64,000 nt of DNA from contig CM075102.1 in assembly GCA_037576195.1 (NCBI GenBank), forward strand, positions 6,758,001 through 6,822,000, written 5' to 3'. The stretch comes from Phytoseiulus persimilis. Lineage: Eukaryota > Arthropoda > Arachnida > Mesostigmata > Phytoseiidae. Below, one piece after another: positions 41,012 through 52,300 of the stretch. Numbering within the stretch: position 1 is the stretch's first letter; the number at the start of each line of letters is the position of its first letter. Below the pieces are notes generated by a model. The model saw only the letters and a program-made list of their open reading frames with translations, was not told the DNA's origin and did no database searches. Made by a program: the position numbers and the translations under genes.

Positions 41012-41560
41012 TCAAATATTCATAACAGTTGTACTGTAAGGGGATCCAGGGCTTGGTTCTTCTCTGGAATCTGGCGGCTGTTCTGTTTCAAGCTGCTGAT
41101 ACGCACGTCGGCGTAAAGCCTGAATTGTGCAGGCGAACAAGCTGTACATCACATAGAATAGTACAAGTACAGTCAACATGCCTGCATATAGCTGAATGAA
41201 ATCCAGTCCATTCGTTGGAGTCGGGACTGGTTGCGGCGGTTCGTTGTGGGTTAAGTTGTAATAGTCTATCCAGATGTCTGATCCACCCTGAACACTTCCG
41301 TCTGGATGCACACACACAACCTTAGGTGATGCCAGTTCTTTATATGCATCGTTCAAGTCAATGCAATCTACCGGGAAATTTTCTGTATCGCGCTCGTATA
41401 GTTTGCATGGTTGTTTTAGTCGGATGCAGATGGGCGTGCAATCTTTAGTGTATTCGAAGTACGCGGCGACCTTGGTCGCCATCATGATTGTGACCATGAA
41501 TATCTTCTGTTGCATCTTTTCTGTAACCGGCAAGATTTCGTGAGCGGACGAATTGAGTTT
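41012..41560 (-). CDS. ORF3 (copy B): Cys-rich membrane-anchored protein
   Basis: On the pol strand, continuous with the RNase H frame; the likely ATG (near 41512) again follows an AG (GTTACAGAAAAG then ATG). A hydrophobic N-terminus (IFMVTIMMATKVAA) acts as a signal. The ectodomain (YFEYTKDCTPICIRL; NFPVDCIDLN; LASPKVVCVHPDGSV; GGSDIWIDYYNLTHNE) aligns with copy A ORF3 across its length. A Pro-rich linker, membrane helix (IQLYAGMLTVLVLFYVMYSL) and a polar tail ending at 41012 follow. ORF3 is the only cassette gene of copy B without internal stops, although pol around it is wrecked. It converges on antisense gene 2, 53 bp away. Confidence 0.75.
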   Translation of the reverse strand, partial: KLNSSAHEILPVTEKMQQKIFMVTIMMATKVAAYFEYTKDCTPICIRLKQPCKLYERDTENFPVDCIDLNDAYKELASPKVVCVHPDGSVQGGSDIWIDYYNLTHNEPPQPVPTPTNGLDFIQLYAGMLTVLVLFYVMYSLFACTIQALRRRAYQQLETEQPPDSREEPSPGSPYSTTVMNI

Positions 41561-41795
41561 CCGGTAAGGCTTTCGTTCCAAATCAGAGATATTCAACTCT
41601 GAAGGGCAATGGATTATCTTGAAATCTCCATTTTCAATCTTTTCTCTCAGCCAGAACTCACGAGTCTCAATGTGCTTGGAACGCCGTGTTACCTGGTTCT
41701 CGGTGAGAAGCTGGATACAGGCGGTGTTGTCCACTCGTAGTATCGGTGTGATTGGATACCCAATCTCTTGGAGCAGCCTAGCTAGCAGAGATGGG
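41561..41795 (-). pseudogene. Copia copy B: RNase H fragment
   Basis: LLARLLQEIGYPITPILRVD, DNTACIQLLTENQVTRRSKH and IHCPSELNISD match the last third of Copia RNase H. It joins ORF3 in one frame. The part of Pol between LLGLRII (48110) and this point, about 250 codons, is missing; the repeat/hAT composite lies in its place. Confidence 0.8.
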
Positions 41796-41960
41796 CGTAA
41801 TCATAATCATGATTATTAATCACATCTTGATTATGATTATGATTAAAAGTCGTAGTCAAAGTATGATTATGAATATTATCATGATTTTGATGACTATATC
41901 CATGTATATGATGACTATTATTCATATTAAGGTGATTATTATTGCTTCTGGTATACTCAA
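41796..41960. repeat. AT-rich ATGATTA-type arm, left
   Basis: ATAATCATGATTATTAATCA-type simple repeat. Related AT-rich sequence lies in inverted orientation at 48030-48110, so the two form outer arms of the composite inserted in Copia copy B. Confidence 0.6.
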
Positions 41961-42320
41961 GCACCCGGTGGAAGGATGACACGCACACGAGGTCTGTGCG
42001 GGACCGGGGTCCATGGACGAGATTCCGGGATCGATCTTGACCGTACTTTTTGGAGTCTAGGGAAGTGATTCCGAGATCGATCTGGCCATACTTTTCTGAG
42101 TATCGAGGAGTGATTTCGGGATCGATCTGACAATACTTTTCTGAGTATGGAGGAGTGATTCCGAGATCGATCTGACCATACTTTTCTGAGTATGGAGGAG
42201 TGATTTCGGGATCGATCTGACCATACTGTTCTGAGTATGGAGGAGTGATTCCGAGATCGATCTGACCATACTTTTCTGAGCATGGAGGAGTGATTCCGGG
42301 ACCCATCTGACCATGCAAGA
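41961..42320 (-). repeat. Tandem array of ~47-bp units, left arm
   Basis: About six units (GATCGATCTGACCATACTTT, TCTGAGTATGGAGGAGTGAT) related to the arrays at 10900-11243 and 32200-32690. The outer unit and its flank (CTCAAGCACCCGGT... to ...GGGAAGTG) recur inverted at 47905-48025. Confidence 0.85.
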
Positions 42321-42559
42321 GCCATCAGCGGGAGAACGTCGATTGGAAGAAGCGAGCTGCTCGTTGGAGAGCGAAAAGTCGACCATCTGTAAAGTCAACT
42401 ATACTCGAAAAAGCAGACCAATAATCTGCTTGAGGAAACGACCAAATCAACCAGCTCGAAGACCCGAGTAAGAAGCATGTGCCTGATCAAGAAAGATCCA
42501 TCGGCAACTTGAAATGAATACGGGAACGAATGAACACTGGATATAGAGTTTAATTCAAT

Positions 42560-43892
42560 AACAGAATATCAGTATCTCACCAGCGAGCCACTCTGCTCGA
42601 ATTTATCGTCGCTCAAACGACCCGACTTCGGCGTGTTCGTCATGTTTGCATAGGAGAAGAGCCGTTCTACCTCTGCGCCAGATGGCGGTTGCGTGTTGAA
42701 CTCTTTGAAGATGGCTGCGATCGGTGGAGACTTGACCAGCATTGTAGGATTCTTGAGAGGATCATTGAAGTATGACTCCATGACTGCTTCAGCCTGTGCT
42801 CCTGATTCCGGTTGCTGCGGCTCTTCTATGGTGTCCCAATCCCAATAGGGGTCGATCTCCATAGGCTCTGGACCTGGAGTACTCGGAGCTTGCCGCGTTT
42901 GGATGTGCTCCTTGAATTTGTCCAGAATATACGTCTGGTCGGCTGAGGGTATGCACCTGAATCATACCTTCTTGAGGAAGGGCATAGAGATGGCAGCTAT
43001 CGCCGCTTTCTCGCCCACAGAAGTTCGGCAGTCTAGTAACTCCTTGAAGCGTTTCTCAACGCTTTACTTGAGTCCTGTAGCGATCGGCTGGCAGAAGCAC
43101 AGGGCTGATTGACTGATCTTCTCGAGCTGCATCTTCACGATGAGCAGGTGCGGCAGTAAGGTTCCATAATAAGCTGTTTTGTCGCCTTGTAGCTTGTCAA
43201 GGGCGACGGCAAGGGGCCGCGAGCATTCCACGTACTCCTCCATATACGTCCATATACGTGAAGTCGTCCTCGGTGAAAGAATCGTGGAGCTCAAGCTCGT
43301 TCATGAGTGATGGAAGGAGAGCCCTCAGCCCGACCAATGCCGAGATGCTATCATGAAGGGTGTTCCAGCGAGTAGCGACAGGCCGGGGCAAGCATTTACC
43401 CGTGATCTTCTCGATTGTCTCGGCAGATTTTGGACGACGACTCAGCCTCCAGAGGTTGTTGCACTTGGCCAAGACCTTATCGTGGCGCACCCTCAGCGAC
43501 ACTGTGCGATCCAAAAGTTTTCTGATGTCAGTTGTCACGCAGAAAGCCAAACCATGTGCCGCGCATCTCGCATGCGAGGGCAGAAGTATCAAAGACTCCT
43601 CGTCGAGACCATCCCACGACGCGTGTTCTACCAGGTCTTCGAGCTCTTCCTCTCCTTCTGCTTCGCCAACCGCCGTGGAAAGGTCCGTCTGCTGACCGAG
43701 TGAACTCGCAACGCTACTCACGTCGCTCTGGCTCTCTTGAGTTTCTTCGTACTGAAGAGTTACGACCAAACAGGTTATCTTCGCTTTCGCAGGGTCACAT
43801 GAGTTAAATAATAGAACTGAGGGCGCACAGCGAACATGGGGGTTGATGAAGACCATAGCTTACCTCTTCGTTCTCGTCGGTTGATTCGCGAT
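42560..43892 (-). pseudogene. Outer hAT transposase: catalytic middle and C-terminus
   Basis: Minus strand, continuing from 47675-47898. It has acidic spacers, HARCAAHGLAFCV, LPRPVATRWNTLHDSISALV (the hAT W motif), and ELELHDSFTEDDFTYM. A tandem 10-bp duplication (TCCATATACG twice, about 43239-43258) then shifts the frame to EEYVECSRPLAVALDKLQGD. The C-terminal dimerisation motif is at 42862-42569 (PPSGAEVERLFSYANM; DDKFEQ). A GTAAGC donor follows DENEE near 43865, so the gene had an intron. The inner hAT sits just upstream of it. Terminal repeats of the outer element were not identified. Confidence 0.8.
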
Positions 43893-44515
43893 CACCGGAA
43901 TAGACATCATTTTCCGGAGTCCGGAATCCGCCGCGGACCGACCGGTCCGGAATCTGGATTTTCGGACCACCTGATCCGCATCGGACCGGCCAGTCCGATA
44001 AATGATTTTTCGGACTGGCTAGTCCGATAAATGATTTTCCGGACTGACCAGTCCGATAAATGATTTTCCGGACTGGCCAGTCCGGAAAATCATTTTTCCT
44101 GGTCCGATGGTCCGGAGAGTGATTTTCCATTAGGAGAGACCCTGCTGAGGGATTTCACACCGATTTAGCCCTGATTCCGCTGATCGGGAGATTCTCCACT
44201 GAGACATTTAGCACCGCACTGCCGATCGGATAGGACCAGACTGCCGAGTCCGGAAAATCATCGGCCCCAGACCGATGATTTATCGGACTACCAAGTCCGA
44301 TAAATCATTTGCCCTGTTCCGATGATCCGGAGAGTGATTTTCTGTTGGGAGAGAGCCCGCTGAGGGATTTCACTCCGATTCAGCCCTGATTCCGCTGATC
44401 GGGATATCCTCCACTGAGACAATCAACCACTTTCTAGCGACCCCCGTCGTATTCCGGTTATACCCACAACTCTGAGCGGTGTAAGGGAGGAGAATCAATA
44501 ACTTCTGAATATTTT

Positions 44516-46458
44516 TCATCGGTTTGGATTTGCTTCCAAGATCGATGAATGAGGATTTCGATGCGCTGCATCGAGAGGTCTGTTCTCGGGTGGGTTTCCT
44601 TCCAGCTCTCGGAACTTGGCTATCTCAGAGATCAGATCCGAGATATCAGGGAATGTCCTGAGGATAGAATGTCTACCTTCCTCGAGGAGCTTCTGACGGA
44701 CCTCTTCTAGATATCCATCAAGCGGTGTATTCTCTTCGACTCTCAAGACGAACCTCGTGAGCTTCGATGCTACCGTCCGCCTTTGTAGAATACGGATGCA
44801 ACATTTTGTCCGGAGAACCGAAGAGAAGCTCGAGGAGTCTTCCGAGAGTTTTCAAAGCATCACCTGGAACATGGAATGGGTTGATGTCTCACCCGCACGG
44901 CGGCATCTCGTAACACAGATGCTGAAACTATAGCAGAGCTTCTTGGAAGCTCACCTGTAGACTCAGGTCGGCCGACGTCAACGATGCCGCCTCGAACGAG
45001 AAGCGCTGCACCGCTTTTTCCACGTGAGTTAGACCGGCGATCACCTCTTTCATTTCAGCCATCTCGGCCACGTTCAGAGGGAAGCCTGCTCGCGGGTACT
45101 CGGCTTCGAAATATCTGCGCAGAGTGGCCTCGTGTTGCATGAAGGTCCTCAACATTCGCAAGGTACTGTTCCATCGGGTTGGTACGTCGAGCACCAATTT
45201 GGTACTTTTGACGTTGTTCTCGGAGTAGCTTAGCATGATGTCGTGGAGAACTGGACTCCGATGGAAAACGCGGCATACATCACGCACTTTGTTCACCAGC
45301 ACTCCCACTGACCCGTGATATCGCGGGGGCTCCTCATCCGCTGACTCTTCTGCAGACAGATCTGTTACGATAAAATCGAATAACGCTTACAGCTCCATAC
45401 ATTGAGCAAAATCATTCCGTTCTCAATTGTCGGAGGGCCGCGTAACACGAGGGAATAATAGTGTGGAAATCTATGGAACGAGGGCCCACCTTCTTCTTCG
45501 TGATTCTCACTCGTGATGCCAGCCAGGCGCCAGAGCTCTGAACCGAGGTCATCGTCCTCGAGTTCCAGATCCTCAATTATCACATCGCTCTTGGAAGTGT
45601 CCAGAAGTGCCAGATGCAGGGCATTCGCGAAGCACGTTTGGTGGTAAAACGGTTTCGGGGCGGCACCGTCAACGAGCAAGCGACCCAGCTTGCGCATCAC
45701 AGATGCACCGTCTGATGTCAGGCCTCTGATGTCTTCCCGCGCAAAACCGAAGCTGTAGAGAGACTGGAGGAGAACCTCGTGCAGATGCTCCGCGGTCGCA
45801 CGTTCTCTGAACCGCGACAGGAGTTCGATGGATTTTGATCCGATGCTGGGCATGGCGGCGGAACAATGAAGAGTGACGCCTGGGAAAGCCTGCTGTATGA
45901 GCGACAATTTTGTATGTACTCTCGAGTCGATTCCGGCATCGCGCTGGAGACGCTTACCTAGGAAACGTTTCCTTTGCCAGGACCATTCGTCCGCCGTCAG
46001 GGTGAAAATTGCACCCTCCTCGCGGAGTTTCGAAATGTCGGCCATGATCAGACCTTTAGCTCTCCTGCAACGTACAGGATTCAAGCCACAGATCATCCGA
46101 AACCACTCGCGATCCCGTCGCCCTTCTCTGACTTGGGAGCGTCAAGATCTCATTCACGCATCTCGTCGTCTTCTGCGAAAATCAGGGTAAAGCCTACGTA
46201 CAGGAACTCAGAGTCACTGAGGTGGCGCGCAATTTGCTCGTTCATGGGCAACAGTCTCGCACAGGCGAAAAGAGCCTTCATTACGGGTGACCCGAAGGCT
46301 CTGCAGGGAACATTCAGAACCGTCATCAGGGAGGCCACGATCCACGCCCTGGTTTCTTCCTTCTTCTTCAGATCACCCTGCTTCTCGTGCCAGATGACGT
46401 GCGAAGTGAGCCCTTTCTTGCTCCTGTTTGAGGTTTTTATGCGTTTTGCACAAGACAA
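44516..46458 (-). pseudogene. Inner hAT transposase
   Basis: Segments in order on the minus strand: 46458-46150 (MSCAKRIKTSNRSKKGLTSH, and SPVMKALFACARLLPMNEQI, an N-terminal BED-like region with lost Cys), 46096-45365 (FTLTADEWSWQRKRFLG; REDIRGLTSDGASVMRKLGR; FYHQTCFANALHLALLD), 45308-44928 (VPTRWNSTLRMLRTFMQHEA) and 44746-44516 (LDGYLEEVRQKLLEEGRHSI). A short intron is likely at about 45394-45355 (GAGCT then GTAAGC; GTAACAG). The C-terminal dimerisation motif is not seen. Frameshifts separate several segments, so this copy is inactive. Confidence 0.75.
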
Positions 46459-47155
46459 GCACTAGTACAATTCGTTCAGAATTATGGGATTGAACTTATC
46501 GTAGACTGGATCTGCAGAACAATCTCATTTGATTGCGAGAAGGGTACAATCGGCATGCATTCCTCGAGAACTGGGCGAGCTACACTGGCTCACATCAAAT
46601 GATATTTCATACGGCTCAGTCAGGGAAAGCGTCAATACCTTTTCGTTTAGTCGGGCGACCTCTGCTAGCGGTGGACGCCTCAGAAGACACCAGGAACGAC
46701 TGGGTGTCCTCACTCCTAGTACTCATTTCGATCACGAACACGCAATACAAGGGAATGCAAATAACTTGGAGGTCCATTCGCAGCTCGCGATTTTCTCAAA
46801 CTGATTCGTATAGCAGTCTCATCGCGCGACTCATTCTCCACGGCAGGAGCGACGTCTCTCCACAGATCGTACTCTTCGAGATCTTTTCCCACGGCGCCGA
46901 ATTTCTGCGACAACTTCTCCGAGCCAATCGTGCTCGGAGACACCGTTCCGATCGAATCTATAACTCAGACTCGAAAACAGTTTGTGTATTTATTCGCTGC
47001 AGTCAGTGTGTATCACGCCTCCCTCGAAGTAGGAACGGAATCTGGCAAGATACCTGTTTACAATTCTGTCGCCGCGAGAACCTGGAAGACGTCTCTGGGT
47101 CACGTTTTCGCTACACTTGATCCGATCGGTATCAGACTCGGTAGTCTGGAGTGGA
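46459..47155. other. 5' part of inner hAT, nothing recognised
   Basis: Sequence between the transposase start and the right terminal repeat. Short frames only. It may hold the promoter and a 5' exon. Confidence 0.4.
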
Positions 47156-47674
47156 TGTCTCAGTGGGGGATATCCCGATCAGCGGAATCAGGGCTAAATC
47201 GGTGTGAAATCCCTCAGCAGGGTCTCACCCAACAGAAAATCACTCTCCGGACCATCGGACCAGGGCAAATGATTTATCGGACTGGGTAGTCCGATAAATC
47301 ATCGGTCTGGGGCCGATGATTTTCCGGACTCGGCAGTCTGGTCCTATCCGATCGGCAGTGCGGTGCTAAATATCGCAGTGGAGAATCTCCCGATCAGCGG
47401 AATCAGGGCTAAATCGGTGTGAAATCCCTCAGCAGGGTCTCTCCTAACAGAAAATCACTCTCCGGACCATCGGACCAGGGCAAATGATTTATCGGACTGG
47501 CTAGTCCGGAAAATGATTTATCGGACTGGCCAGTCCGGAAAATGATTTATCGGACTGGCCGGTCCGATGCGGACCAGTCACTCCGATGCGGACCAGCCGG
47601 TCCGAAAATTCCGATTCCGGACCGGTCGGTCCGCGGCGGATCCCGGACTCCGGAAAATGATGTCTACACCGGAA

Positions 47675-47898
47675 TCCTCGAAGTCGGGACCATCGCTCCC
47701 TTCACTCTCGCAATCACTTTCTATCTCGGTGGTCGGATCGTTCTCGCAATCTATGATTCTCGCATCAACGCCGAACTCAACGAAGGCTTTCAAAAAGTTG
47801 GACGCATTATCGGTGGTACAAGCCGTTATTTTTTCAGTCTGGAGGCCGAATAAGTCGTGTATTCCACTGACGAACTCTGCAATCTTCTCGAACGAGTG
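47675..47898 (-). pseudogene. Outer hAT transposase: part upstream of the inner hAT
   Basis: Minus strand: HSFEKIAEFVSGIHDLFGLQ, then ITACTTDNASNFLKAFVEFG and an acidic stretch. TTDNASNF is the second catalytic Asp motif of hAT transposases. The frame runs into the CACCGGAA duplication and continues at 43892. It is truncated at 47898 by the inverted repeat arm. Confidence 0.8.
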
Positions 47899-48110
47899 CG
47901 TTCGAGAACCACTTCCCTAGACTCCAAGAAGTACGGTCAAGATCGATCCCGGAATCTCGTCCATGGACCCCGATCCCGCGCAGACCTCGTGTGCGTGTCA
48001 TCCTTCAACCGGGTGCTTGAGTATATCATAATCAAGATGTGATTAATAATCATAGTCAAAGTATGATTATTTTCGTGATCACACTTTGACTATGATTATT
48101 AATCATATGA
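47899..48110 (+). repeat. Right inverted arm: repeat unit plus AT-rich palindrome
   Basis: One unit related to the tandem array, then the flank CACGAGGTCTGCGCGGGAT-type sequence, inverted relative to 41961-42060. The AT-rich end contains a perfect 23-bp inverted repeat (48040-48062 and 48083-48105) with a 20-nt loop. Confidence 0.8.
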
Positions 48111-51100
48111 GGGAACAATGATTCTCAATCCCAAAAGAGACTCCAATTGCTTGGATGTCATCTCAAAGGTTTTCTCAAGTTCTTCTATGATCTCTTTCTT
48201 TAATTGCTCGCTCTTTGAGGCTATAAGGCAATCGTCTACATAGACGAGAACAAAGGCTCTCTTTGGGGGGGGGGGGGGGGGGTTGAGAAGTACAGGCATG
48301 GATCTTGTGAACTTTGAGTGAGTTTGACTGCTGTCATTTTAAGCAAGGTGTCACTCAACTTTTTGTTGAAACATCTTTAGGCCGGTGCAGTTCCATAGCA
48401 TGCCTTCTTTAGTTCACAAGCTCTTTTGGTTCCATCTCCGAACCCGTCCGGTTGTCGCATATAGAGCTTGCGATCTAACGGAGCTGTCAGGAAAGCTGTA
48501 CAGACATCAGCCTGAACCAAGAAAAGCCTCTCAATTGCCGAGATAGACAATATGGTTCTGAGTGTCTCAAAACTCGCTGTGGGGCTAAATAGACTTCCAT
48601 ATTCTATTCCAGGGCGCTGTTGACACCCTCGAACAACAAGACGAGCTTTCCTTTTGATAAGTTTCCCATCTTTATCTTTCTTTAAGGAAAATACCCATCT
48701 GTTTGACAGAACATGCTGTCCCGGAGCATTCGTTCTGAATGATTCAAGTTCTAATGCCATTGCAGCATACCATTCGTTTTTGAATCTAGGGCGATTCACA
48801 TCATCCAGGTTCAGTGGCACGCTGGCCTCTTGCTCCATAGAACTATTCATTGTGGATGGGAAACCACAGGAAGTCGTATTGGCTTCACCTGCTTGATATC
48901 TATCTGGTTTCTTCTAATTCTCTTACTAGTTCTACTTCCCTCGGTCTGTCCTTCCGTCGCTGCCGGTACTCTATTTGTTGAACTGCGCAGTCCGTATCCT
49001 CGGGCAGGCGGGCTCGTGATGACCGATTCTTGTTCGGGAGCTATACCAAGCTCTTCGTCCACGAGGCGTTCGCTATTGTTGTGACTCCAACACCTCCTTC
49101 ATCATCGGTGAGGTCAGTTGGTTGCTGCTCCTCTCCATCTTCTGGTGGTTCTTCTGTGGTTGCTGCTGTGTCTTCTTTTGATGGTATCGGAGGAAATTTG
49201 TTCTTTTCATCTTGTAGTGGTGCTGGTTCCTTCACTACGATGTCAGGGATACGATGCACTTTGGTGGTTCCTTTTCCTAAGACGCGATAGCTGAGTCCGC
49301 CATCATCTATCCCTACGATTATACCAGGGATAGCTCTCTTATCAAGTTTGCCCTTTGTTGGATTGATGTTGTAGAACCAACAACGAGTGCCGAAACGACG
49401 TACCATTCCTAGGTATGGTTTATGACCAGTGATGATTTCGAAGGGTGTCTTCTCTTCTGGTGATATGATTTTTGTGGTGTTGAGACAAAACGTGCCGAAT
49501 GAAACGGCCTCAGCCCAAGCTGCCTTGCTTAGGTCACAATCGATGATCACCGTTCTCGCAAGATCGAGAAGAGATCGATTGAGTCTCTCAGGAACCACAT
49601 TATGCACCGGAGTCCGTGGGGCCGAATAAGAGTAGTCACAACCCGTTGAACGAAGGTAGGTTTGCAGCTTCTTATTCTGGAATTCGGATCCTCCATCTGA
49701 ATGCAGGTGGTATACCTGCTGTCCGGTTCTTAATTTAAACCACTTTGTGAAATCCACGATTCGATCATAGACCTCTGTTTTATCACGGATGAAGTACGTT
49801 TTTCCAAAACGACTCTTGTCATCAGTCAATGTGTCAAAAGCAGTATGTCTACCGTAAGAGGGAACGCTTACAAAACATGTGTCGCTATGTATCCACCCGA
49901 TACCAGGGGAAATCGAGCTTATGGGTTTCGATCGGAAACTTGCTCTATGCATCTTTCCTTTGATGCAACTGTCTTAACTGACAAAATCGGGGATAACTTC
50001 ATAGCCTTCTCTTTGTAGCAATGCTTTGAGCCAACCAACGTTGATATGAGCGAAACTCCGGTGCATTCCCATAAGGCTGACCTTCTTCGGGCTTTCGACC
50101 CGATGTCCTTCAGGGATATCTTCGGCATACAACACGTATGATCCGTTTTTACGAGTTGCGTGTACATTGACTTTCCCTCGAGTCAATATGATGGATTTGC
50201 GGCAGAGCTGAATCTTGAAGTTGTCATCTGCGAGCTTGGAGACGGAGATCAGATTTCTCCTTAGCTTGGGAACATATAAGACTTCCTTCAGTTGGATGGT
50301 GTGACGTTGGTTATTGTGCACAAATGTCACACGGACTGTTCCGAACCCAGGAGCGCTCAGGGTTCGGGATCCTCCCAATCTGATTTGACGAGCTTGATGA
50401 TATGGTGTGTATTCTATCATATGATCTTTTGTGTTACTCATATGGAGCTTTGTTCCACTATCAATGATGTACTCATTTTCTGATGTCATCATGTGAGTCT
50501 CCACGGTACCGGATTCGCAGTTCAAGGCTTCTGTGATGCGAGCACGGCCATAGTTTGCACTGGCCTGGGTTTGCTGCCTGCGGTTTGATGGACGCTTTCC
50601 TGTCCTTTTTGCTGACGACGAGTGATGAGAACTACCCGAACCAGGTTCTGATTGAGTGCTGGGGTAATATTGGTTCTCGCCTTGATGAGGTCCGTTGTTG
50701 CAGTTCTCCTTGGGAGCAGTACACTGAGATTTGATGTGTCCCTGACGACCACAGTTATAACATGTTGTTGTAGTAACTGTGCGACTGACGTTTGTCCTTC
50801 TCTGGATTGTACTCTTGCGTCTATGCCCCTTGTTTGACACACGCATTCGGGAATACAGAGCTGTTACCTCGTTGGTGTCGAACTTGCCTCTCCTGAGTGC
50901 TTCGCTTTCAATTGCCAGTTTGAGGTGGGCAAATGATCTTCCCGAGTCCTCTCTGGCCGTGAATGCCTGTTTGAATGGTTCCCAGTTCGACGGAAGTGAC
51001 TCGAAGAGAATGGTAATCTTGAGGTCATCTGGGGTTTGAACGCCAAGTGCTTCAATATGAGTGGTTATCTGATTGAAGCGGAAGAGGTTCTCTGATGCTG

Positions 51101-51470
51101 GTTTGTTCTGCTGGTACTTGTCTCCCATGAGTTTTGACAGAGCCAACTGTTTAAGTCCACCATTGGATAATGAGAATTTTCCAGTAATCAGTCTCCACAT
51201 TTCTGGAGCGTCAATCGTCATTGAGTTGTGAGCGAAGAGGGACACTGCGAGTGATGACTTCAGGGATGCAAAGAGTGTGCATCGTGCCGCTCGATTCCCA
51301 GCGATGTATCTCTCCATCTGCTCCTTTCCCGCTGGTTTGTTTCGATCAACTGGAAGTGGTGGTGCCAGATTGCCCAAGGTGACGTCGAGTGTGTATGGGT
51401 CCGCATCAAGAGCTGCTGATATGAGCACCTGCCACTCCTTATAGTTACTGCCATCTAACCTGAGCACCAC
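48110..51470 (-). pseudogene. Copia copy B: Gag-protease-integrase-RT, several lesions
   Basis: 51470-49974: Gag (WQVLISAALDADPYTLDVTL), CCHC (CYNCGRQGHIKSQC), protease (IIDSGTKLHMS) and integrase HHCC start. It stops at a TAA near 49976 where copy 1 has the first Cys of CDSC. 49952-49041: integrase core (HSDT, HLHSDGGSEFQN, PERLNRSLLDLAR) and IVGIDDGGLSYRV. After a shift, 49062-48377 gives the Pol spacer and RT (NRWVFSLKKDKDGKLIKRKA; VQADVCTAFLTAPLDRKLYM). Another shift near an 18-base G run (48265-48282) gives YVDD at about 48232-48243 and LLGLRI. It closely matches copy 1 over their shared part and copy A only at family level. Confidence 0.9.
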
Positions 51471-51571
51471 GCCGTTGCGATTACGAGGTGAACTTCGTGT
51501 TCACCTCCACCTCTGACCGTAATCACACTGACGGGTTTCAGATACCCGCAATATTGCTAAATAATGCATCA
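51471..51571 (-). repeat. Copia copy B: 5' LTR remnant
   Basis: The element strand starts TGATGCATTATTTAGC at 51571, as copy 1 does at 2049. After about 90 bp it jumps directly into Gag codons (RNGVVLRLDG), so most of the LTR, the leader and the gag start are deleted. The neighbouring sequence to the right is Gypsy Gag, the insertion target. Confidence 0.8.
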
Positions 51572-52001
51572 GGTATCTGAGAATCGTTCCACCGACCTGA
51601 CCATACTTGGCTTCCTCGCTTCCGTTTCTTCGGCCTCGGTCTTCAGCTCTTCTCTGCTCAGTTCCAGTTTGAGATGCTTAACCAGCATCTTCGCCAGTGC
51701 CACCATGGCCTGTTCGCCCTCCATCGTTCCTTCGCTCTCCCGAGTGCTCGATTCCGAATCCAATTCAAATATCTCACTCAGCGTCATTCCTCGTTTCCCG
51801 TAACCAACCGGATGGATCCCACCGCTGCTCAATGTGGGGAGTAATCGGGGAATCCGGTGTAGAAACCTTCGACGCTTCATCCCGACTTGCTTCTCCGTCA
51901 AGGGCACTAGACGCACTGCTCGTGCTTTCTACGTGCCACTTACATTCCTCCTCGTGCACGTCCATTCCCTTCCAAACATGCCTATACTCCCGTTCCCTAC
52001 A
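51572..52001 (-). pseudogene. Gypsy fragment: LTR part and Gag start, second copy
   Basis: Matches 35140-35573 closely (MTLSEIFELDSESSTRESEG; LVKHLKLELSREEL). It ends at the LTR edge TGTAGGGAACGGGAGTAT at 52001. It is interrupted on the left by Copia copy B; the remainder of this Gypsy copy is not found on the far side. Confidence 0.75.
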
Positions 52002-52009
52002 CATTATTC

Positions 52010-52300
52010 CACATCAAGTCCCAGCGTTTAGAGGAACTTTTGGCTGTCGTTGACCCTCTTGCGCACAGGGCCCCAGAACCCGAGATAGCAAATGAATGAG
52101 TATGACTGAAAGCTTTGTAAGAGCAAACCGGCTTGAGACCTGGTCGACAAACTTTTGCTCCCATAGCTGACGAAATCCTCCAAGACGCCAACGACTTCTG
52201 GAAAGTTCTTCTTCAGCGCATCAACAGCGTCATGCCTTGCACTCCAACGGGTTTCGATCAAACGCTGCACTCCTTGGACGATGATTATTGTGAGTTTATA
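52010..52300 (-). pseudogene. hAT-type (DUF4371-like) transposase scrap
   Basis: The minus strand encodes LIETRWSARHDAVDALKKNF, followed by EVVGVLEDFVSYGSK. The TRWSARHDAV motif is typical of zinc-finger MYM-like/DUF4371 hAT derivatives. No other part is present. Confidence 0.6.

Larger units (their letters stand above)
43901..47666 (-). mobile_element. Inner hAT element with ~520-bp terminal inverted repeats
   Basis: A 3,766-bp element with ends TAGACATCATTTTCCGGAGT. Terminal inverted repeats span 43901-44421 and 47156-47666. Each holds two tandem ~235-bp subrepeats and many GGACTGGCCAGTCC palindromes. An 8-bp duplication CACCGGAA flanks it (43893-43900 and 47667-47674), as expected for hAT. 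It is inserted in the transposase gene of another hAT. The transposase inside is broken. Confidence 0.9.
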
